A stretch of 64,000 nt of DNA from Synechococcus sp. CBW1107 (GTDB lineage Bacteria > Cyanobacteriota > Cyanobacteriia > PCC-6307 > Cyanobiaceae). Positions within the stretch are counted from its first letter, which is position 1. Each line of letters begins with the position of its first letter. Below, one piece after another: positions 9,009-18,007 of this stretch. Where the stretch lies: the NCBI RefSeq assembly GCF_015841355.1, contig NZ_CP064908.1:1612001-1676000 (forward strand). The letters are read 5' to 3'. The notes beneath the pieces are model-generated. The model did not search any database and was not told the DNA's origin. It was given only the letters and a program-made list of their open reading frames with translations. Made by a program: the position numbers and the translations under genes.

Positions 9009-10034
9009 ATGGGCATCCGCCAGGGATCCTGCACCCAGGCAGGCATCAGCCAGGGTTTTGTCGAAGCCGTCGGCAACACCCCCCTGATTCGTCTGCGCCT
9101 GCTCAGCGATCTGACCGGCTGCGAGATCCTCGGCAAGGCGGAGTTCATGAACCCCGGGGGCTCCGTCAAAGACCGCGCTGCCCTCGGCATCCTGCTGGAA
9201 GCGGAGGAGTCGGGAGCTCTGCAACCGGGCGGCACCGTGGTCGAAGGCACGGCCGGCAACACCGGCATCGGCCTCACCCACCTCTGCAATGCCCGCGGCT
9301 ACCGCAGCTTGATCGTCATCCCCGACACCCAGTCGGCTGAGAAGATCGGGCTGCTGCGCAGCCTTGGCGCGGAGGTGCGCACCGTCCCGGCGGTGCCCTA
9401 CCGCGACCCCAACAACTACGTGAAGCTCTCGGGCCGCATCGCCGCCGAAATCCCGGGTGCCATCTGGGCCAATCAGTTCGACAACCTGGCCAACCGCCGC
9501 GCCCACTACGCCAGCACCGGCCCTGAGATCTGGGAGCAGACCGGCGGCCGCATCGACGCCTGGGTGTCGGCCACCGGCACCGGCGGCACCTATGCCGGCG
9601 TGGCCCTGTTCCTGAAGGAGCGCTCCGAGCGGGTGCGCTGCGTGCTGGCCGATCCCCACGGCAGCGCCCTCCATGCCTGGGCCACCGGCGCTGGGCTGAA
9701 GGCCGAGGGCAGCTCGATCACCGAGGGCATCGGCAACAGCCGCGTCACCGCCAACCTCGAGGGGGCACCGATCGACGATGCGGTGCGCATCGACGACCAG
9801 AGCGCCCTCGAGACCATCTACCAGTTGCTCTGGCGGGAAGGGCTGTTCATGGGCGGCTCGGTGGGCATCAACGTGGCGGCGGCGGTGGAAACGGCCCGCC
9901 GGCTCGGGCCCGGCCACACGATCGTCACCGTGCTCTGCGACAGCGGTGATCGCTACCGCTCCCGCCTCTACGATGCCGACTGGCTGGCCTCCCGCGGACT
10001 GAGCCAGCCCCGCCGAGAGCGGGTTCCGGCCTGA
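9009..10034 (+). CDS. cysK: Cysteine synthase (O-acetylserine sulfhydrylase)
   Basis: PLP enzyme that makes cysteine from O-acetylserine and sulfide. 341 residues from the ATG at 9009. Lys54 in PGGSVKDRAA is the PLP lysine, GTAGNTGIG forms the phosphate loop, and SATGTGGTYAGV is the glycine-rich loop. An earlier in-frame ATG at 8889 would run into egtB and add an Arg-rich leader, so it is rejected. The gene is divergent from egtB across about 100 bases and overlaps the next gene by one base-pair triplet (TGATG at 10032-10036). Confidence 0.92.
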   Translation: MGIRQGSCTQAGISQGFVEAVGNTPLIRLRLLSDLTGCEILGKAEFMNPGGSVKDRAALGILLEAEESGALQPGGTVVEGTAGNTGIGLTHLCNARGYRSLIVIPDTQSAEKIGLLRSLGAEVRTVPAVPYRDPNNYVKLSGRIAAEIPGAIWANQFDNLANRRAHYASTGPEIWEQTGGRIDAWVSATGTGGTYAGVALFLKERSERVRCVLADPHGSALHAWATGAGLKAEGSSITEGIGNSRVTANLEGAPIDDAVRIDDQSALETIYQLLWREGLFMGGSVGINVAAAVETARRLGPGHTIVTVLCDSGDRYRSRLYDADWLASRGLSQPRRERVPA

Positions 10035-12043
10035 TGGATCCCGCTCAAACCGCCGAGCCAGGTCTGCTGATCGCGGATCGCTACCGCCTGGAGGCGGAGC
10101 TCAGCCGCAGCCCCCAGGGGGTGCTCTGGCGCGCCAGCGATCAGCTGGCGGGCGGGGCGCTGATGGCCCTGCGCCAGCTGGGCCCCGAGCAGGACCAGGA
10201 GCACTGGCGGCAGCTCTGGAGCCGCCTGCAGGGGGTGCTCCATCCCCAGATCCCCCGCATCGGTGAAGCCATTCCTCGGGGGGATGAGCTCTGGTTGGTG
10301 CGCGAGTGGCAGGGGGGACCCACCTACAGGGAGCTGCTGGAGGCGCGGCGCGAGCGTCAGCTGGTCTTCGGGGCGGGGGAGGTGCTGCTGCTGGTGCGGC
10401 AGCTGCTGCCGGTGCTGGCGGCCCTGCATGGCCAGGACCTGGTCCATGGCGATCTCTGTCCGGCCAATCTGCTGCGCCGTGACCGCGACGGCCTGCCGGT
10501 GCTGCTCGATTTCGGCCTGGTGCGCGACGGTTCGATCGAGGCTCCCGCCGGCGGGGCCACGCCCGGCTATGCGCCGGCGGAGCTGGGCCGCGGCGAACCC
10601 GTGCAGCCCTGGATGGATCTGCATTCCCTGGGGGTCGTGGCGCTGGTGCTGCTCAGCGGGGATGAGCCGGCGGCCCTGCTCGATCCCAGCACCCTCGCCT
10701 GGAGCTGGCCGTCCGCCGACCAGCTTGATCCGGCCCTGCGGGACCAGCTGGAGCGTTTGCTGAGCTCCGATCCCGATCAGCGCTTCGCCACGGCGTCCCA
10801 GGCACTGGAGGCCTTCCAGCAGCTGCCGATGCCCGAGAGCCTCGGCCCCGTGGCCCGGGCCGACCGCACCGTTGCCCTGGTGCCACCGTCTGTGCCGCCG
10901 CCAGTTGAGCCTCCCCGCGCTCCGGCTCCCACGCCGCCTGTCGCTGTTCTGCGCAGCCGCCAGCAGGTCAAGGACGAGGCCGTGGAAGGCCGTCTCTGGC
11001 CGGTGGTGATGGCGCTGGTGTTCTCGGCCGTGGTCGGCATCAGCCTCGGCTGGTGGCTGCTCGGCCGCGGCAAGGCCCCCAGCGAGGAGGTCAGGGAAGC
11101 CCCCCAGCGCCCCCTCACCGCCAGCCTGCCGCCCGGTGAGGTGGACCAGCGCCAGGAGTTGCTCAACCGGCTGAGGGCCCTGCAGGTCGACCGTGGCTGG
11201 TTCCTCAACCTGGTGGACGCCAACCTGATGGCCCAGTTTCCGGAGCGGGGAGGGCGACTGCCCAGTGATGCGCTGGAGGATGCCCCCCTGCGCAAGGTCT
11301 GGAATGAGCTGGCGGAGGAGTGGCTGGCCCGGGTGGAGCAGCTGCCGATCGCCGTGCGCCGCAAGCTCGGCAGTTTCAGCGCCTCCGACTGGGAGGGCCA
11401 GCAGCGGCGTCTTGCCGCCCAGGGGCTGAGCGCCCCGGTGCTCCGCCAGCTGGTTTCCGGCAACGCCCAGGCCCTTCTGCCCGGCCGATCGAGCATGGAC
11501 ATCCCACCCGAGCCCTTCCGCCAGCTCTGGTATGCCGCCGCCCAGCAGACCCTGGAAAGCCTCCGGGTCGAACCGATCCTGGCCACTCCCGGTCAGGCCC
11601 GGGTGCAGTCGGCGGAACTGGAGGCCAACGGCGCCCGGGTCTTCCCGATCCGCATCCCCAGGGGCCACCAGCTAGTGCTGGGGGTGAATGGCTCACCGCT
11701 GATGCAGATGAGCGTCTTCGACGCCCAGGGGAATCTGCTCGAGCCCAAGGGTCCCCTGCGGGTGGTGAGTCTGGGGGTTGTGCCCGGGAATCAGGCCCAG
11801 CTGCTGATCAGCAATGAAGGCGTGGCCCCGGCCTTCATCACCCTGTCGCTGCGGGCCGACCCTCCCCCGCCTGTGCCGAGCCCGCCTGAGCCCGCTGAGC
11901 GCCCCCAGCCGGAGAGCCCACCCGAGGAGTCACCCTCGCGCCAGCAGCCTTCCGCTCCCGCCACCCCTGAGCCCGACCAGCGCCGCCCGTCCCAGCCGCT
12001 GACACCTCCCCCCCCGGAGAGCGACTCGCCCCAGACCCGCTGA
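10034..12043 (+). CDS. Membrane-anchored serine/threonine kinase-like protein, probable pseudokinase
   Basis: 669 residues. The kinase fold spans about residues 15-265, with HGDLCPANLL (D140, N145), DFG at 159-161 and PGYAPAE. A Pro-rich linker, one membrane helix (321-344), an outer domain of about 230 residues and a Pro/Glu tail follow. The beta3 lysine expected in a VAIK-type motif is Arg47 (LMALRQL), the catalytic-loop Lys is Cys142, and no clear helix-C Glu is visible. Phosphotransfer is therefore doubtful. It overlaps cysK and may be co-transcribed, but no functional link is evident. Confidence 0.8.
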   Translation: MDPAQTAEPGLLIADRYRLEAELSRSPQGVLWRASDQLAGGALMALRQLGPEQDQEHWRQLWSRLQGVLHPQIPRIGEAIPRGDELWLVREWQGGPTYRELLEARRERQLVFGAGEVLLLVRQLLPVLAALHGQDLVHGDLCPANLLRRDRDGLPVLLDFGLVRDGSIEAPAGGATPGYAPAELGRGEPVQPWMDLHSLGVVALVLLSGDEPAALLDPSTLAWSWPSADQLDPALRDQLERLLSSDPDQRFATASQALEAFQQLPMPESLGPVARADRTVALVPPSVPPPVEPPRAPAPTPPVAVLRSRQQVKDEAVEGRLWPVVMALVFSAVVGISLGWWLLGRGKAPSEEVREAPQRPLTASLPPGEVDQRQELLNRLRALQVDRGWFLNLVDANLMAQFPERGGRLPSDALEDAPLRKVWNELAEEWLARVEQLPIAVRRKLGSFSASDWEGQQRRLAAQGLSAPVLRQLVSGNAQALLPGRSSMDIPPEPFRQLWYAAAQQTLESLRVEPILATPGQARVQSAELEANGARVFPIRIPRGHQLVLGVNGSPLMQMSVFDAQGNLLEPKGPLRVVSLGVVPGNQAQLLISNEGVAPAFITLSLRADPPPPVPSPPEPAERPQPESPPEESPSRQQPSAPATPEPDQRRPSQPLTPPPPESDSPQTR

Positions 12044-12082
12044 TCAGAGCTTCACAATGGATTCCCAAGCCCCTGCTCAGCG

Positions 12083-12814
12083 TTGATCGGCGCCATTCCC
12101 CAGCCATCCGTTCCGGCGGCTCCGGATCCAGCGTCCCCGGCACCGCTGGCCGTGGCACTGATCTCCGGCGGGCTTGATTCGGCCACGGCCGCGGCCCTGG
12201 CGATCGAGGCGGGCTACCGGCTGATCGGTCTGTCGTTCGATTACGGTCAGCGTCACCGCAGGGAGCTGGAGGCTGCCGCCCAGCTGGCGTCTGCACTCGG
12301 CCTGATCGAGCACCACACCATCGCCGTCAACCTGGCTGCCTGGGGTGGCTCGGCCCTCACCGACCCTGGCATCGCCCTGCCCGGCGCAGGGGCGGTGGAG
12401 GGGGTGATCCCTCCCACCTATGTGCCGGGCAGGAACACGGTGTTCATCGCTCTCGGGCTCAGCCTGGCCGAGGCCCGGGGGGCCTCCCGCCTCGTGCTGG
12501 GGGTGAATGCGGTGGATTATTCGGGTTATCCCGATTGCCGTCCCGACTACCTCGCCGCGTTTCAGAGCCTGGCGGATCTGGCCAGCAAGGCCGGCCGGGA
12601 AGGACACGGGGCCCGGCTCTGGGCACCGCTGCTGAGCTGGAGCAAGACACGGATCGTTGAGGAGGCCCTGCGTCTGCGGTTGCCGATCGAGAGCACGTGG
12701 AGCTGTTATGCCGGCGGGACTGTCCCCTGCGGCCGCTGCGACAGCTGTCGCATCCGCGATGCCGCTCTGCGGGACGCGGGGCATCCCGAGCTGGCCAGCC
12801 ACGGACCTGGATGA
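12083..12814 (+). CDS. queC: 7-cyano-7-deazaguanine synthase QueC
   Basis: Makes preQ0 for queuosine tRNA modification. 243 residues from a TTG start. It carries the ATP pyrophosphatase motif SGGLDSATA, the family block [17 protein letters not shown], and a C-terminal zinc site of four cysteines ([15 protein letters not shown]). A nine-codon ATG frame (12057-12086) ends with its TGA overlapping the TTG. A start further downstream would truncate the first strand. The stop overlaps the next start (ATGA at 12811-12814). Confidence 0.92.
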   Translation: MIGAIPQPSVPAAPDPASPAPLAVALISGGLDSATAAALAIEAGYRLIGLSFDYGQRHRRELEAAAQLASALGLIEHHTIAVNLAAWGGSALTDPGIALPGAGAVEGVIPPTYVPGRNTVFIALGLSLAEARGASRLVLGVNAVDYSGYPDCRPDYLAAFQSLADLASKAGREGHGARLWAPLLSWSKTRIVEEALRLRLPIESTWSCYAGGTVPCGRCDSCRIRDAALRDAGHPELASHGPG

Positions 12815-14145
12815 GCCGGGAGCCTTTGATCCGCCCCCTGCCGTGGCGGGAACCCTGGCCCCTGGTGAACCGGCTGGCGCAGCACTACGGGCTGGAGGGG
12901 CTGGTCTGGCTGGATGGGGATGGAACGGCCCTGGGACGCACCTCGACCCTGGCCCTGGCCCCCCTGGAGCAGGTGGAGTGCCGGGGCCTGCCGGCTGAGT
13001 CCGGAGCCGGCGATCCCTTCGCGGCCCTGCGGCGTGTCCTGGGGACGGGTGGGGCCTGGCTGGGCTGGCTGGGCTATGAGGCGGGAGCCTGGGTGGAGCC
13101 GGGATCCCACTGGCGCTCGCCGGACACAGCCACCCTCTGGGCCGCTCGCTACGACCCCCTGCTCCGCTTCGATCTGCAGGAACGGCGTCTCTGGCTGGAG
13201 GGGGACGACCCGGGGCGGCTGCGGGACCTGGCGGCCTTGATCGGATCAGGCCCTGAAGACCCAGGAACGGCGGAGGCCGCAGCGCCGCCGGCCCCGGGTC
13301 TGCCGCCCGGCCACTGGCACTGGCACACCACCCCGGAGGCCTTCGCCCACCAGGTGACGGCCCTGCGGGAGTGGATCGCCGCGGGGGATCTGTTCCAGGC
13401 CAATCTCACCGCCTGCCGCGAACTGCTGCTGCCACAGCCGGTCTCACCCCTGGAGCTCTACGGCCGGCTCAGGCGCCACTGCCCGGCGCCCTTCGGTGGA
13501 GTGGCGATCGCCTCGCTCGGCGAGGACGGTGAGGCCGTGCTCTCCGCGTCGCCGGAACGCTTTCTGCGTCTGGAGGAGGATGGCCAGGTGGAGACCCGTC
13601 CGATCAAGGGCACCCGGCCCCGTCACACCGCCGCCGCCGCCGATGCCGCCGCCGCTGCCGACCTGATCACCAGCGCCAAGGACCGGGCCGAGAACGTGAT
13701 GATCGTCGATCTGCTGCGCAATGATCTCGGCCGGGTCTGCCGCAGCGGCTCGATCGGGGTGCCTCAGCTGCTGGGGCTGGAGAGTTACCGCCAGGTGCAC
13801 CACCTCACCTCCGTGGTGGAGGGATCCCTGCGCCCCGAGGCCGATCTGGTGGACCTGCTGCGGGCCTGCTGGCCGGGCGGGTCGATCACCGGGGCCCCGA
13901 AGGTGCGCGCCTGCCAGCGCCTGGGTGCCCTGGAGCCCGTGCCCCGGGGGCCCTACTGCGGATCCCTGTTCCTGCTCGAGGCCGACGGCCGCTTCGACAG
14001 CAACATCCTCATCCGCAGCCTGATGCTCAGGGGCCGGCGCCTGCGCGCCCATGCCGGCTGCGGCATCGTGGCCGATTCCAGCCCCGCCGCCGAGGCTGAG
14101 GAACTGGCCTGGAAACTGGATCCCCTGCTGGAGGCCCTGGCCTGA
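12811..14145 (+). CDS. pabB: Anthranilate synthase component I / aminodeoxychorismate synthase PabB-like
   Basis: 444 residues of the chorismate-binding family: [52 protein letters not shown] and [13 protein letters not shown]. It converts chorismate to aminodeoxychorismate for folate. PabB is preferred over TrpE because the next gene is a PabC-like lyase and the length is short. The start at 12811 gives an ATGA overlap with queC, and longer starts lie inside queC. Confidence 0.88.
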   Translation: MSREPLIRPLPWREPWPLVNRLAQHYGLEGLVWLDGDGTALGRTSTLALAPLEQVECRGLPAESGAGDPFAALRRVLGTGGAWLGWLGYEAGAWVEPGSHWRSPDTATLWAARYDPLLRFDLQERRLWLEGDDPGRLRDLAALIGSGPEDPGTAEAAAPPAPGLPPGHWHWHTTPEAFAHQVTALREWIAAGDLFQANLTACRELLLPQPVSPLELYGRLRRHCPAPFGGVAIASLGEDGEAVLSASPERFLRLEEDGQVETRPIKGTRPRHTAAAADAAAAADLITSAKDRAENVMIVDLLRNDLGRVCRSGSIGVPQLLGLESYRQVHHLTSVVEGSLRPEADLVDLLRACWPGGSITGAPKVRACQRLGALEPVPRGPYCGSLFLLEADGRFDSNILIRSLMLRGRRLRAHAGCGIVADSSPAAEAEELAWKLDPLLEALA

Positions 14146-14960
14146 ACGCGATCGCCTGGATCGATGGACCGGACGGAGGCCGCTGGGGTAAACCGGGCAG
14201 CCTGGCGGTGCCGCTCTCGGATCGGGGCCTGAGTCTGGCCGATGGGCTGTTCGAAACCGTGCTGGTGGAGGGGGGGCGCCCCCGGTTGCTGGCCCAGCAC
14301 CATCAGCGCTGGCGCTGCGGGGCGGAGGTGCTGGGTCTTGAGCCCCCACCGCCGCTGGAGCGGGTGGCGCTGCTGGCCCGCGAGGCGATCGATCGCAGCG
14401 GCATCGCCTGCGGGGCCCTGCGCCTCAACTGGAGCCGGGGCGATGGTGCCCGGGGCCTCGAACCCTCCGCGGGACCTGCACGCTTCTGGTTGCAGCTCAG
14501 CCCCGCCTGGCCTGATTTCAGCTCGGTGTCCGTGATGGTGAGCCGGCTCGAGCGGCGCAATGCCGCCAGCCGCCTGAGTTCCTGCAAGACCTTCGCCTAT
14601 GGCGCTTCGGTGCTGGCCAGACTGGAGGCCCGACGGGCGGGTCAGCAGGAGGCGCTGCTGCTGAGCACGGCCGGGGGGCTCTGCTGCGGCACCTGCGCCA
14701 ACCTGCTGGTGCGTCACTCCGGGGGGTGGTGGACACCGCCGCAGGCCAGCGGCTGCCTTCCCGGCGTGATGCGGGCCAGAGCTTTGGCCCTGGGGCTGGC
14801 CCAGGAGGCTCCGGCGCCGATCGAGGCCTCCCAGCTGCGGCACGGTGCTCTGCTCATCAACAGCCTCGGTTGCCGGCCGATCCGGTCCCTGGAGGGGGAG
14901 GTGGTCTCCACCTGGCCCGAGCCGGAGCACTTCTGGCGTCGCTTGCTTGCGGACGACTGA
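14142..14960 (+). CDS. pabC: Aminodeoxychorismate lyase PabC-like, class IV aminotransferase family
   Basis: PLP enzyme expected to release 4-aminobenzoate from aminodeoxychorismate. Landmarks are SDRGLSLADGLFETVLVEGG, the PLP lysine in SSCKTFAYGAS, and CCGTCANLLV. The first usual start is a GTG at 14208 (250 residues), but the in-frame sequence upstream (IAWIDGPDGGRWGKPGSLAVP) matches the expected first strand of the fold. A CTG at 14142 that overlaps the pabB stop as CTGA would give 272 residues, the normal length. That start is inferred; the gene itself is secure. Confidence 0.82.
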   Translation: MNAIAWIDGPDGGRWGKPGSLAVPLSDRGLSLADGLFETVLVEGGRPRLLAQHHQRWRCGAEVLGLEPPPPLERVALLAREAIDRSGIACGALRLNWSRGDGARGLEPSAGPARFWLQLSPAWPDFSSVSVMVSRLERRNAASRLSSCKTFAYGASVLARLEARRAGQQEALLLSTAGGLCCGTCANLLVRHSGGWWTPPQASGCLPGVMRARALALGLAQEAPAPIEASQLRHGALLINSLGCRPIRSLEGEVVSTWPEPEHFWRRLLADD

Positions 14961-15018
14961 TCGACTGGTCCAGGGTCCGTCACCGAAGGCACCTGTCATA
15001 GCGTCGGGTCATCAGCGG

Positions 15019-15516
15019 ATGAACAGCGTGAGGGTCGGGGCTGCAGCGGTGATCCCGGGGTTGGCGTTCCTGCTGGCGGGGCTTTCGGCCTGCGGCGGGC
15101 CGAAGGAGGTGGCCGTTCAGAACGCCCGGCTTGGCGATGCGCTGGTGGAGGTCGAGGGGACCCGGGTCGAGCTGGCCCAGACCTTCAAGCCGGGGGTGTC
15201 CAACGGCCTCTACAAGGGAGCCGTGCGCCTGCATGGGCCTGGCCAGCCGGCGGACGGACGCCTGCATGCGCTCAATGCCGTCTGCAGCATCAAGGACACA
15301 CCCGGCTGGCCCGCCTACGACAACGTCTATGGCTACCCCATCTCGGACGTTGCCGAGGCCGCTCAGCTGAGCGGCAAGAGTCGCTGGCAGATTCTGTATC
15401 ACTTTGATGGGCGGATCGAGGCCAGTGGCGGCCTAAAGCCTCAGGCCTGGACGGCGCGCCTCAGGGACAACCTCTGCCGCCGCGGTGATTTCGATGACAG
15501 CACGGCACGCCAGTGA
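15019..15516 (+). CDS. Small lipoprotein of unknown function
   Basis: 165 residues. A signal peptide of about 27 residues ends in lipobox LSAC, followed by GGPKEV. The rest looks globular (TPGWPAYDNVYGYPISDVAEAAQL, WQILYHFDGRIEASGG) with two more cysteines, in AVCSIKD and NLCRRGDF, that could form a disulfide. An earlier in-frame start at 14845 lies inside pabC and is unlikely. No family is recognised. Confidence 0.75.
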   Translation: MNSVRVGAAAVIPGLAFLLAGLSACGGPKEVAVQNARLGDALVEVEGTRVELAQTFKPGVSNGLYKGAVRLHGPGQPADGRLHALNAVCSIKDTPGWPAYDNVYGYPISDVAEAAQLSGKSRWQILYHFDGRIEASGGLKPQAWTARLRDNLCRRGDFDDSTARQ

Positions 15517-15540
15517 CAGGGCCGCTGAGCGCGGGGTCCA

Positions 15541-15582
15541 GTAGCCGATGACACTGTTCCTCCTGGAGGGCTCGCGTTGGAT
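15541..15582 (+). promoter_or_regulatory. Possible NtcA-type promoter upstream of formamidase
   Basis: GTA-N8-CAC at 15541-15554 fits the relaxed NtcA signature GT-N10-AC. After a 22-base spacer TTGGAT (15577-15582) sits where a TAnnnT -10 box is expected. That would place transcription start near 15590, about 25 bases before the gene. Both elements are imperfect, so this is a suggestion only. Confidence 0.35.
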
Positions 15583-15615
15583 GTGGGCGAAAACCGCAAC
15601 GAACCCCTCCTTTCG

Positions 15616-16821
15616 ATGCCGAAAACACTGTTCAAGGTTGATCTCACCAAGACGATGGACCAGCAGGAGATGCCGGGCCACAACCGCTGGCATCCCGACA
15701 TCCCGGCAGTGGTTTCAGTCAATCCGGGTGATGTGTTCAGGATCGAATGCAAGGACTGGACCGATGGCCAGATCAAGGACAACGATGATCCGCAGGACAT
15801 CGCCGATGTCAATCTCGAGGTTGTCCATGTCCTGAGTGGGCCGATCTGGGTGAATGGTGCCCAGCCCGGCGACATCCTGGTGGTCGATATTCTCGATGTC
15901 GGTGCCCTGCAGGGAGATGAATGGGGCTTCACGGGCATTTTCGCCAAGGAAAACGGAGGCGGCTTCCTCACCGATCACTACCCCAAGGCGGCCAAGGCCA
16001 TCTGGGATTTCGAAGGGATCTACACCAGCTCCAGGCACATCCCCGGCGTGCGTTTCGCTGGCATCACCCACCCCGGCCTGATCGGCTGCGCCCCCTCCCA
16101 TGAGCTGCTGAGGGAGTGGAACCGGCGTGAAACCGAGCTGGTGAACACCGCCCCCGACCGCCGCACCTATGGCGCCGGTCTCTCGGGCAGTGAGCCGGTG
16201 CTGGCGGCTCTTCCCAATCCCAACAGCGCCATCCTCGGAACCCTGCCCAGCTCGGAGTTCGAGCGGGTGGCCAATGAGGCGGCCCGCACGGTGCCTCCCC
16301 GGGAGCATGGCGGCAACTGCGACATCAAGAATCTCACCAAAGGAACCAAGATCTACTTCCCCGTCTACGTGGAAGGAGCCAAGCTCTCGATGGGAGACAT
16401 CCACTTCTCCCAGGGGGATGGTGAAATCTCCTTCTGCGGCGCCATCGAGATGTCTGGCTACCTCGATCTGCACGTGGAGATCATCAAGGGTGGCATGGAG
16501 AAGTATGGGATGGTCAATCCCATGTTCAAGACCAGCCCCGTCGAACCTCATTTCACTGATTACCTCGTGTTTGAGGGGATCTCGGTTGATGAGTTCGAAG
16601 GCAAGCAGTACTACATGGATGTACATATCGCCTATCGTCGTGCCTGCCTCAATGCGATCGAATATCTCAAGAAGTTCGGCTACACGGGCGAGCAGGCCTA
16701 TCTGCTGCTGAGCTGTGCACCGGTCGAGGGGCGAATCAGCGGCATTGTCGATATCCCCAATGCCTGTTGCACCCTGGCCATACCAACTTCGATCTTTGAC
16801 CAGGATATCCTGCCCTGCTGA
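15616..16821 (+). CDS. fmdA: Formamidase (acetamidase/formamidase family)
   Basis: Hydrolyses formamide, or related short amides, to ammonia and the acid. 401 residues, the usual family length. Landmarks are GHNRWHPDIPAVVSVNPGD, GPIWVNGAQPGDILVVDILD, FAGITHPGLIGCAPSHELL, EHGGNCDIKNLTKG and MGDIHFSQGDGEISFCGAIE. The start at 15616 (MPKTLFKVD) matches homologues, while a TTG at 15577 would lie inside the putative promoter. It is followed by a strong terminator. Its neighbours are urea genes, so a role in nitrogen scavenging is likely. Confidence 0.93.
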   Translation: MPKTLFKVDLTKTMDQQEMPGHNRWHPDIPAVVSVNPGDVFRIECKDWTDGQIKDNDDPQDIADVNLEVVHVLSGPIWVNGAQPGDILVVDILDVGALQGDEWGFTGIFAKENGGGFLTDHYPKAAKAIWDFEGIYTSSRHIPGVRFAGITHPGLIGCAPSHELLREWNRRETELVNTAPDRRTYGAGLSGSEPVLAALPNPNSAILGTLPSSEFERVANEAARTVPPREHGGNCDIKNLTKGTKIYFPVYVEGAKLSMGDIHFSQGDGEISFCGAIEMSGYLDLHVEIIKGGMEKYGMVNPMFKTSPVEPHFTDYLVFEGISVDEFEGKQYYMDVHIAYRRACLNAIEYLKKFGYTGEQAYLLLSCAPVEGRISGIVDIPNACCTLAIPTSIFDQDILPC

Positions 16822-16838
16822 TCAGTAACTGTGGAACG

Positions 16839-16866
16839 GGGGGCCTGAGCATCAGGCCCCCTTTCT
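16839..16866 (+). terminator. Rho-independent terminator after formamidase
   Basis: A perfect 10-base-pair stem (16839-16848 with 16852-16861, GGGGGCCTGA against TCAGGCCCCC) has a three-base loop and is followed by TTTCT. It lies 17 bases after the formamidase stop and separates that gene from the zinc-ribbon gene. Confidence 0.85.
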
Positions 16867-16909
16867 GTTGTGCTGATCATTTTTTGAACGATCTCATCTT
16901 CCGCCCGCC

Positions 16910-17182
16910 ATGCCTGTCTACGAATTCAGCTGCACCAACGGTTGTGAAAACTTTGAAGTCTGGCGCAGCATCGATGAGCGCCAGAGCAACACCAACTGTC
17001 CCGCCTGTGAGGCAGAGGGCAAGCGCGTGTTCACACCGGTGATGTCCCTCACCGGGCCCCTGCGGCTGAAACAGGAGCAGTCGGAACCGCGACTGGTGCG
17101 CAAGCAGGCCACTCCCCCGGCAGGAAAGCCCCGGCTGAAGCAGAGCAGCACCCGCCCCTGGATGCTGAATCGAGGCTGCTGA
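16910..17182 (+). CDS. fmdB: FmdB-family zinc ribbon protein
   Basis: 90 residues. The N-terminal half is the FmdB/CxxC zinc ribbon: MPVYEFSCTNGC, then NTNCPACEAEGKRVFTP. The C-terminal half is basic and flexible. FmdB was proposed as a regulator of formamidase in methylotrophs, and its position right after the formamidase gene fits, although the terminator between them implies separate transcription. A direct regulatory role is unproven. Confidence 0.88.
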   Translation: MPVYEFSCTNGCENFEVWRSIDERQSNTNCPACEAEGKRVFTPVMSLTGPLRLKQEQSEPRLVRKQATPPAGKPRLKQSSTRPWMLNRGC

Positions 17183-17206
17183 CACTCACGACAGTGAGTG
17201 CTCCGA

Positions 17207-17243
17207 CCTGGGCGTTGACTCCTGCTGGGAGCCAACGCCCAGG
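17207..17243. terminator. Bidirectional hairpin between fmdB and urtE
   Basis: CCTGGGCGTTG (17207-17217) pairs perfectly with CAACGCCCAGG (17233-17243), and the loop can extend the stem through CTCC/GGAG. It lies between convergent genes. No T-run follows on either strand, so termination efficiency is uncertain. Confidence 0.5.
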
Positions 17244-17252
17244 CGCGTTCGA

Positions 17253-17978
17253 TCAGACCGTCAGGAACTCCTTGATCACCTCGTCGGAGAGCTGATCCGT
17301 CTTGCCACTGGCCACAATGCCTCCACGCTGCATGGCGTAATAGAAATCGGACTGGCGCACGAAGTGAAGATGCTGCTCCACCAGCAGCACGCTGATGCCG
17401 GTCTCCTTCATGATTCGCTGAACGGCGTGCTCGATGTCGAGGATGATCGAAGGCTGAATCCCTTCGGTCGGTTCATCCAGCAGCAGCAGTTTCGGCTTGC
17501 CCAGCAGAGCTCGGGCGATGGCCAGCTGCTGCTGCTGACCGCCACTGAGGTCGCCACCCTTGCGCTTGAGGAACTTCTCGAGAATCGGAAACAGATCGAA
17601 GATCAGAGGATCGATGTGGCGGTTCTTCTCGAGCCCTCCGGGAAGGGCCTCCATGCCCAGCAGGAGATTCTCCTTGACCGAAACCTGGGGAATGATGTCC
17701 CGGCCCTGGGAGACATAGCCGATGCCTGCACGAGCTCTCCGGTAGGGAGGCTGGCTGGACAGTTGACCGCTGCCGTATTCGATGGTGCCCGAACGCTGCT
17801 GCAGCAGTCCGATGATGGTCTTGAGAAACGTGGTTTTGCCGACGCCGTTGCGACCGATCAGGCAGACCATTTTCCCTTCATGGATGCTCAGGTCCACGTT
17901 GCGGAGAATATGGCTTTCTCCGTAATACACATTCAGACCGTTGACCTGGAGCAGGGGTTTTTCGCTGGTGGTAGACAT
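17253..17978 (-). CDS. urtE: Urea ABC transporter ATP-binding protein UrtE
   Basis: 241 residues. ATPase with Walker A GRNGVGKTT, signature LSGGQQQQLAIARALL and Walker B LLLLDEPTEGIQPS, of the LivF branch. It is the last gene of urtABCDE, 29 bases after urtD, and one of two ATPases driving high-affinity urea uptake. Confidence 0.95.
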   Translation of the reverse strand: MSTTSEKPLLQVNGLNVYYGESHILRNVDLSIHEGKMVCLIGRNGVGKTTFLKTIIGLLQQRSGTIEYGSGQLSSQPPYRRARAGIGYVSQGRDIIPQVSVKENLLLGMEALPGGLEKNRHIDPLIFDLFPILEKFLKRKGGDLSGGQQQQLAIARALLGKPKLLLLDEPTEGIQPSIILDIEHAVQRIMKETGISVLLVEQHLHFVRQSDFYYAMQRGGIVASGKTDQLSDEVIKEFLTV

Positions 17979-18007
17979 GGGGGCGGTGGTTGAAGGTCGG
18001 AAAACGG

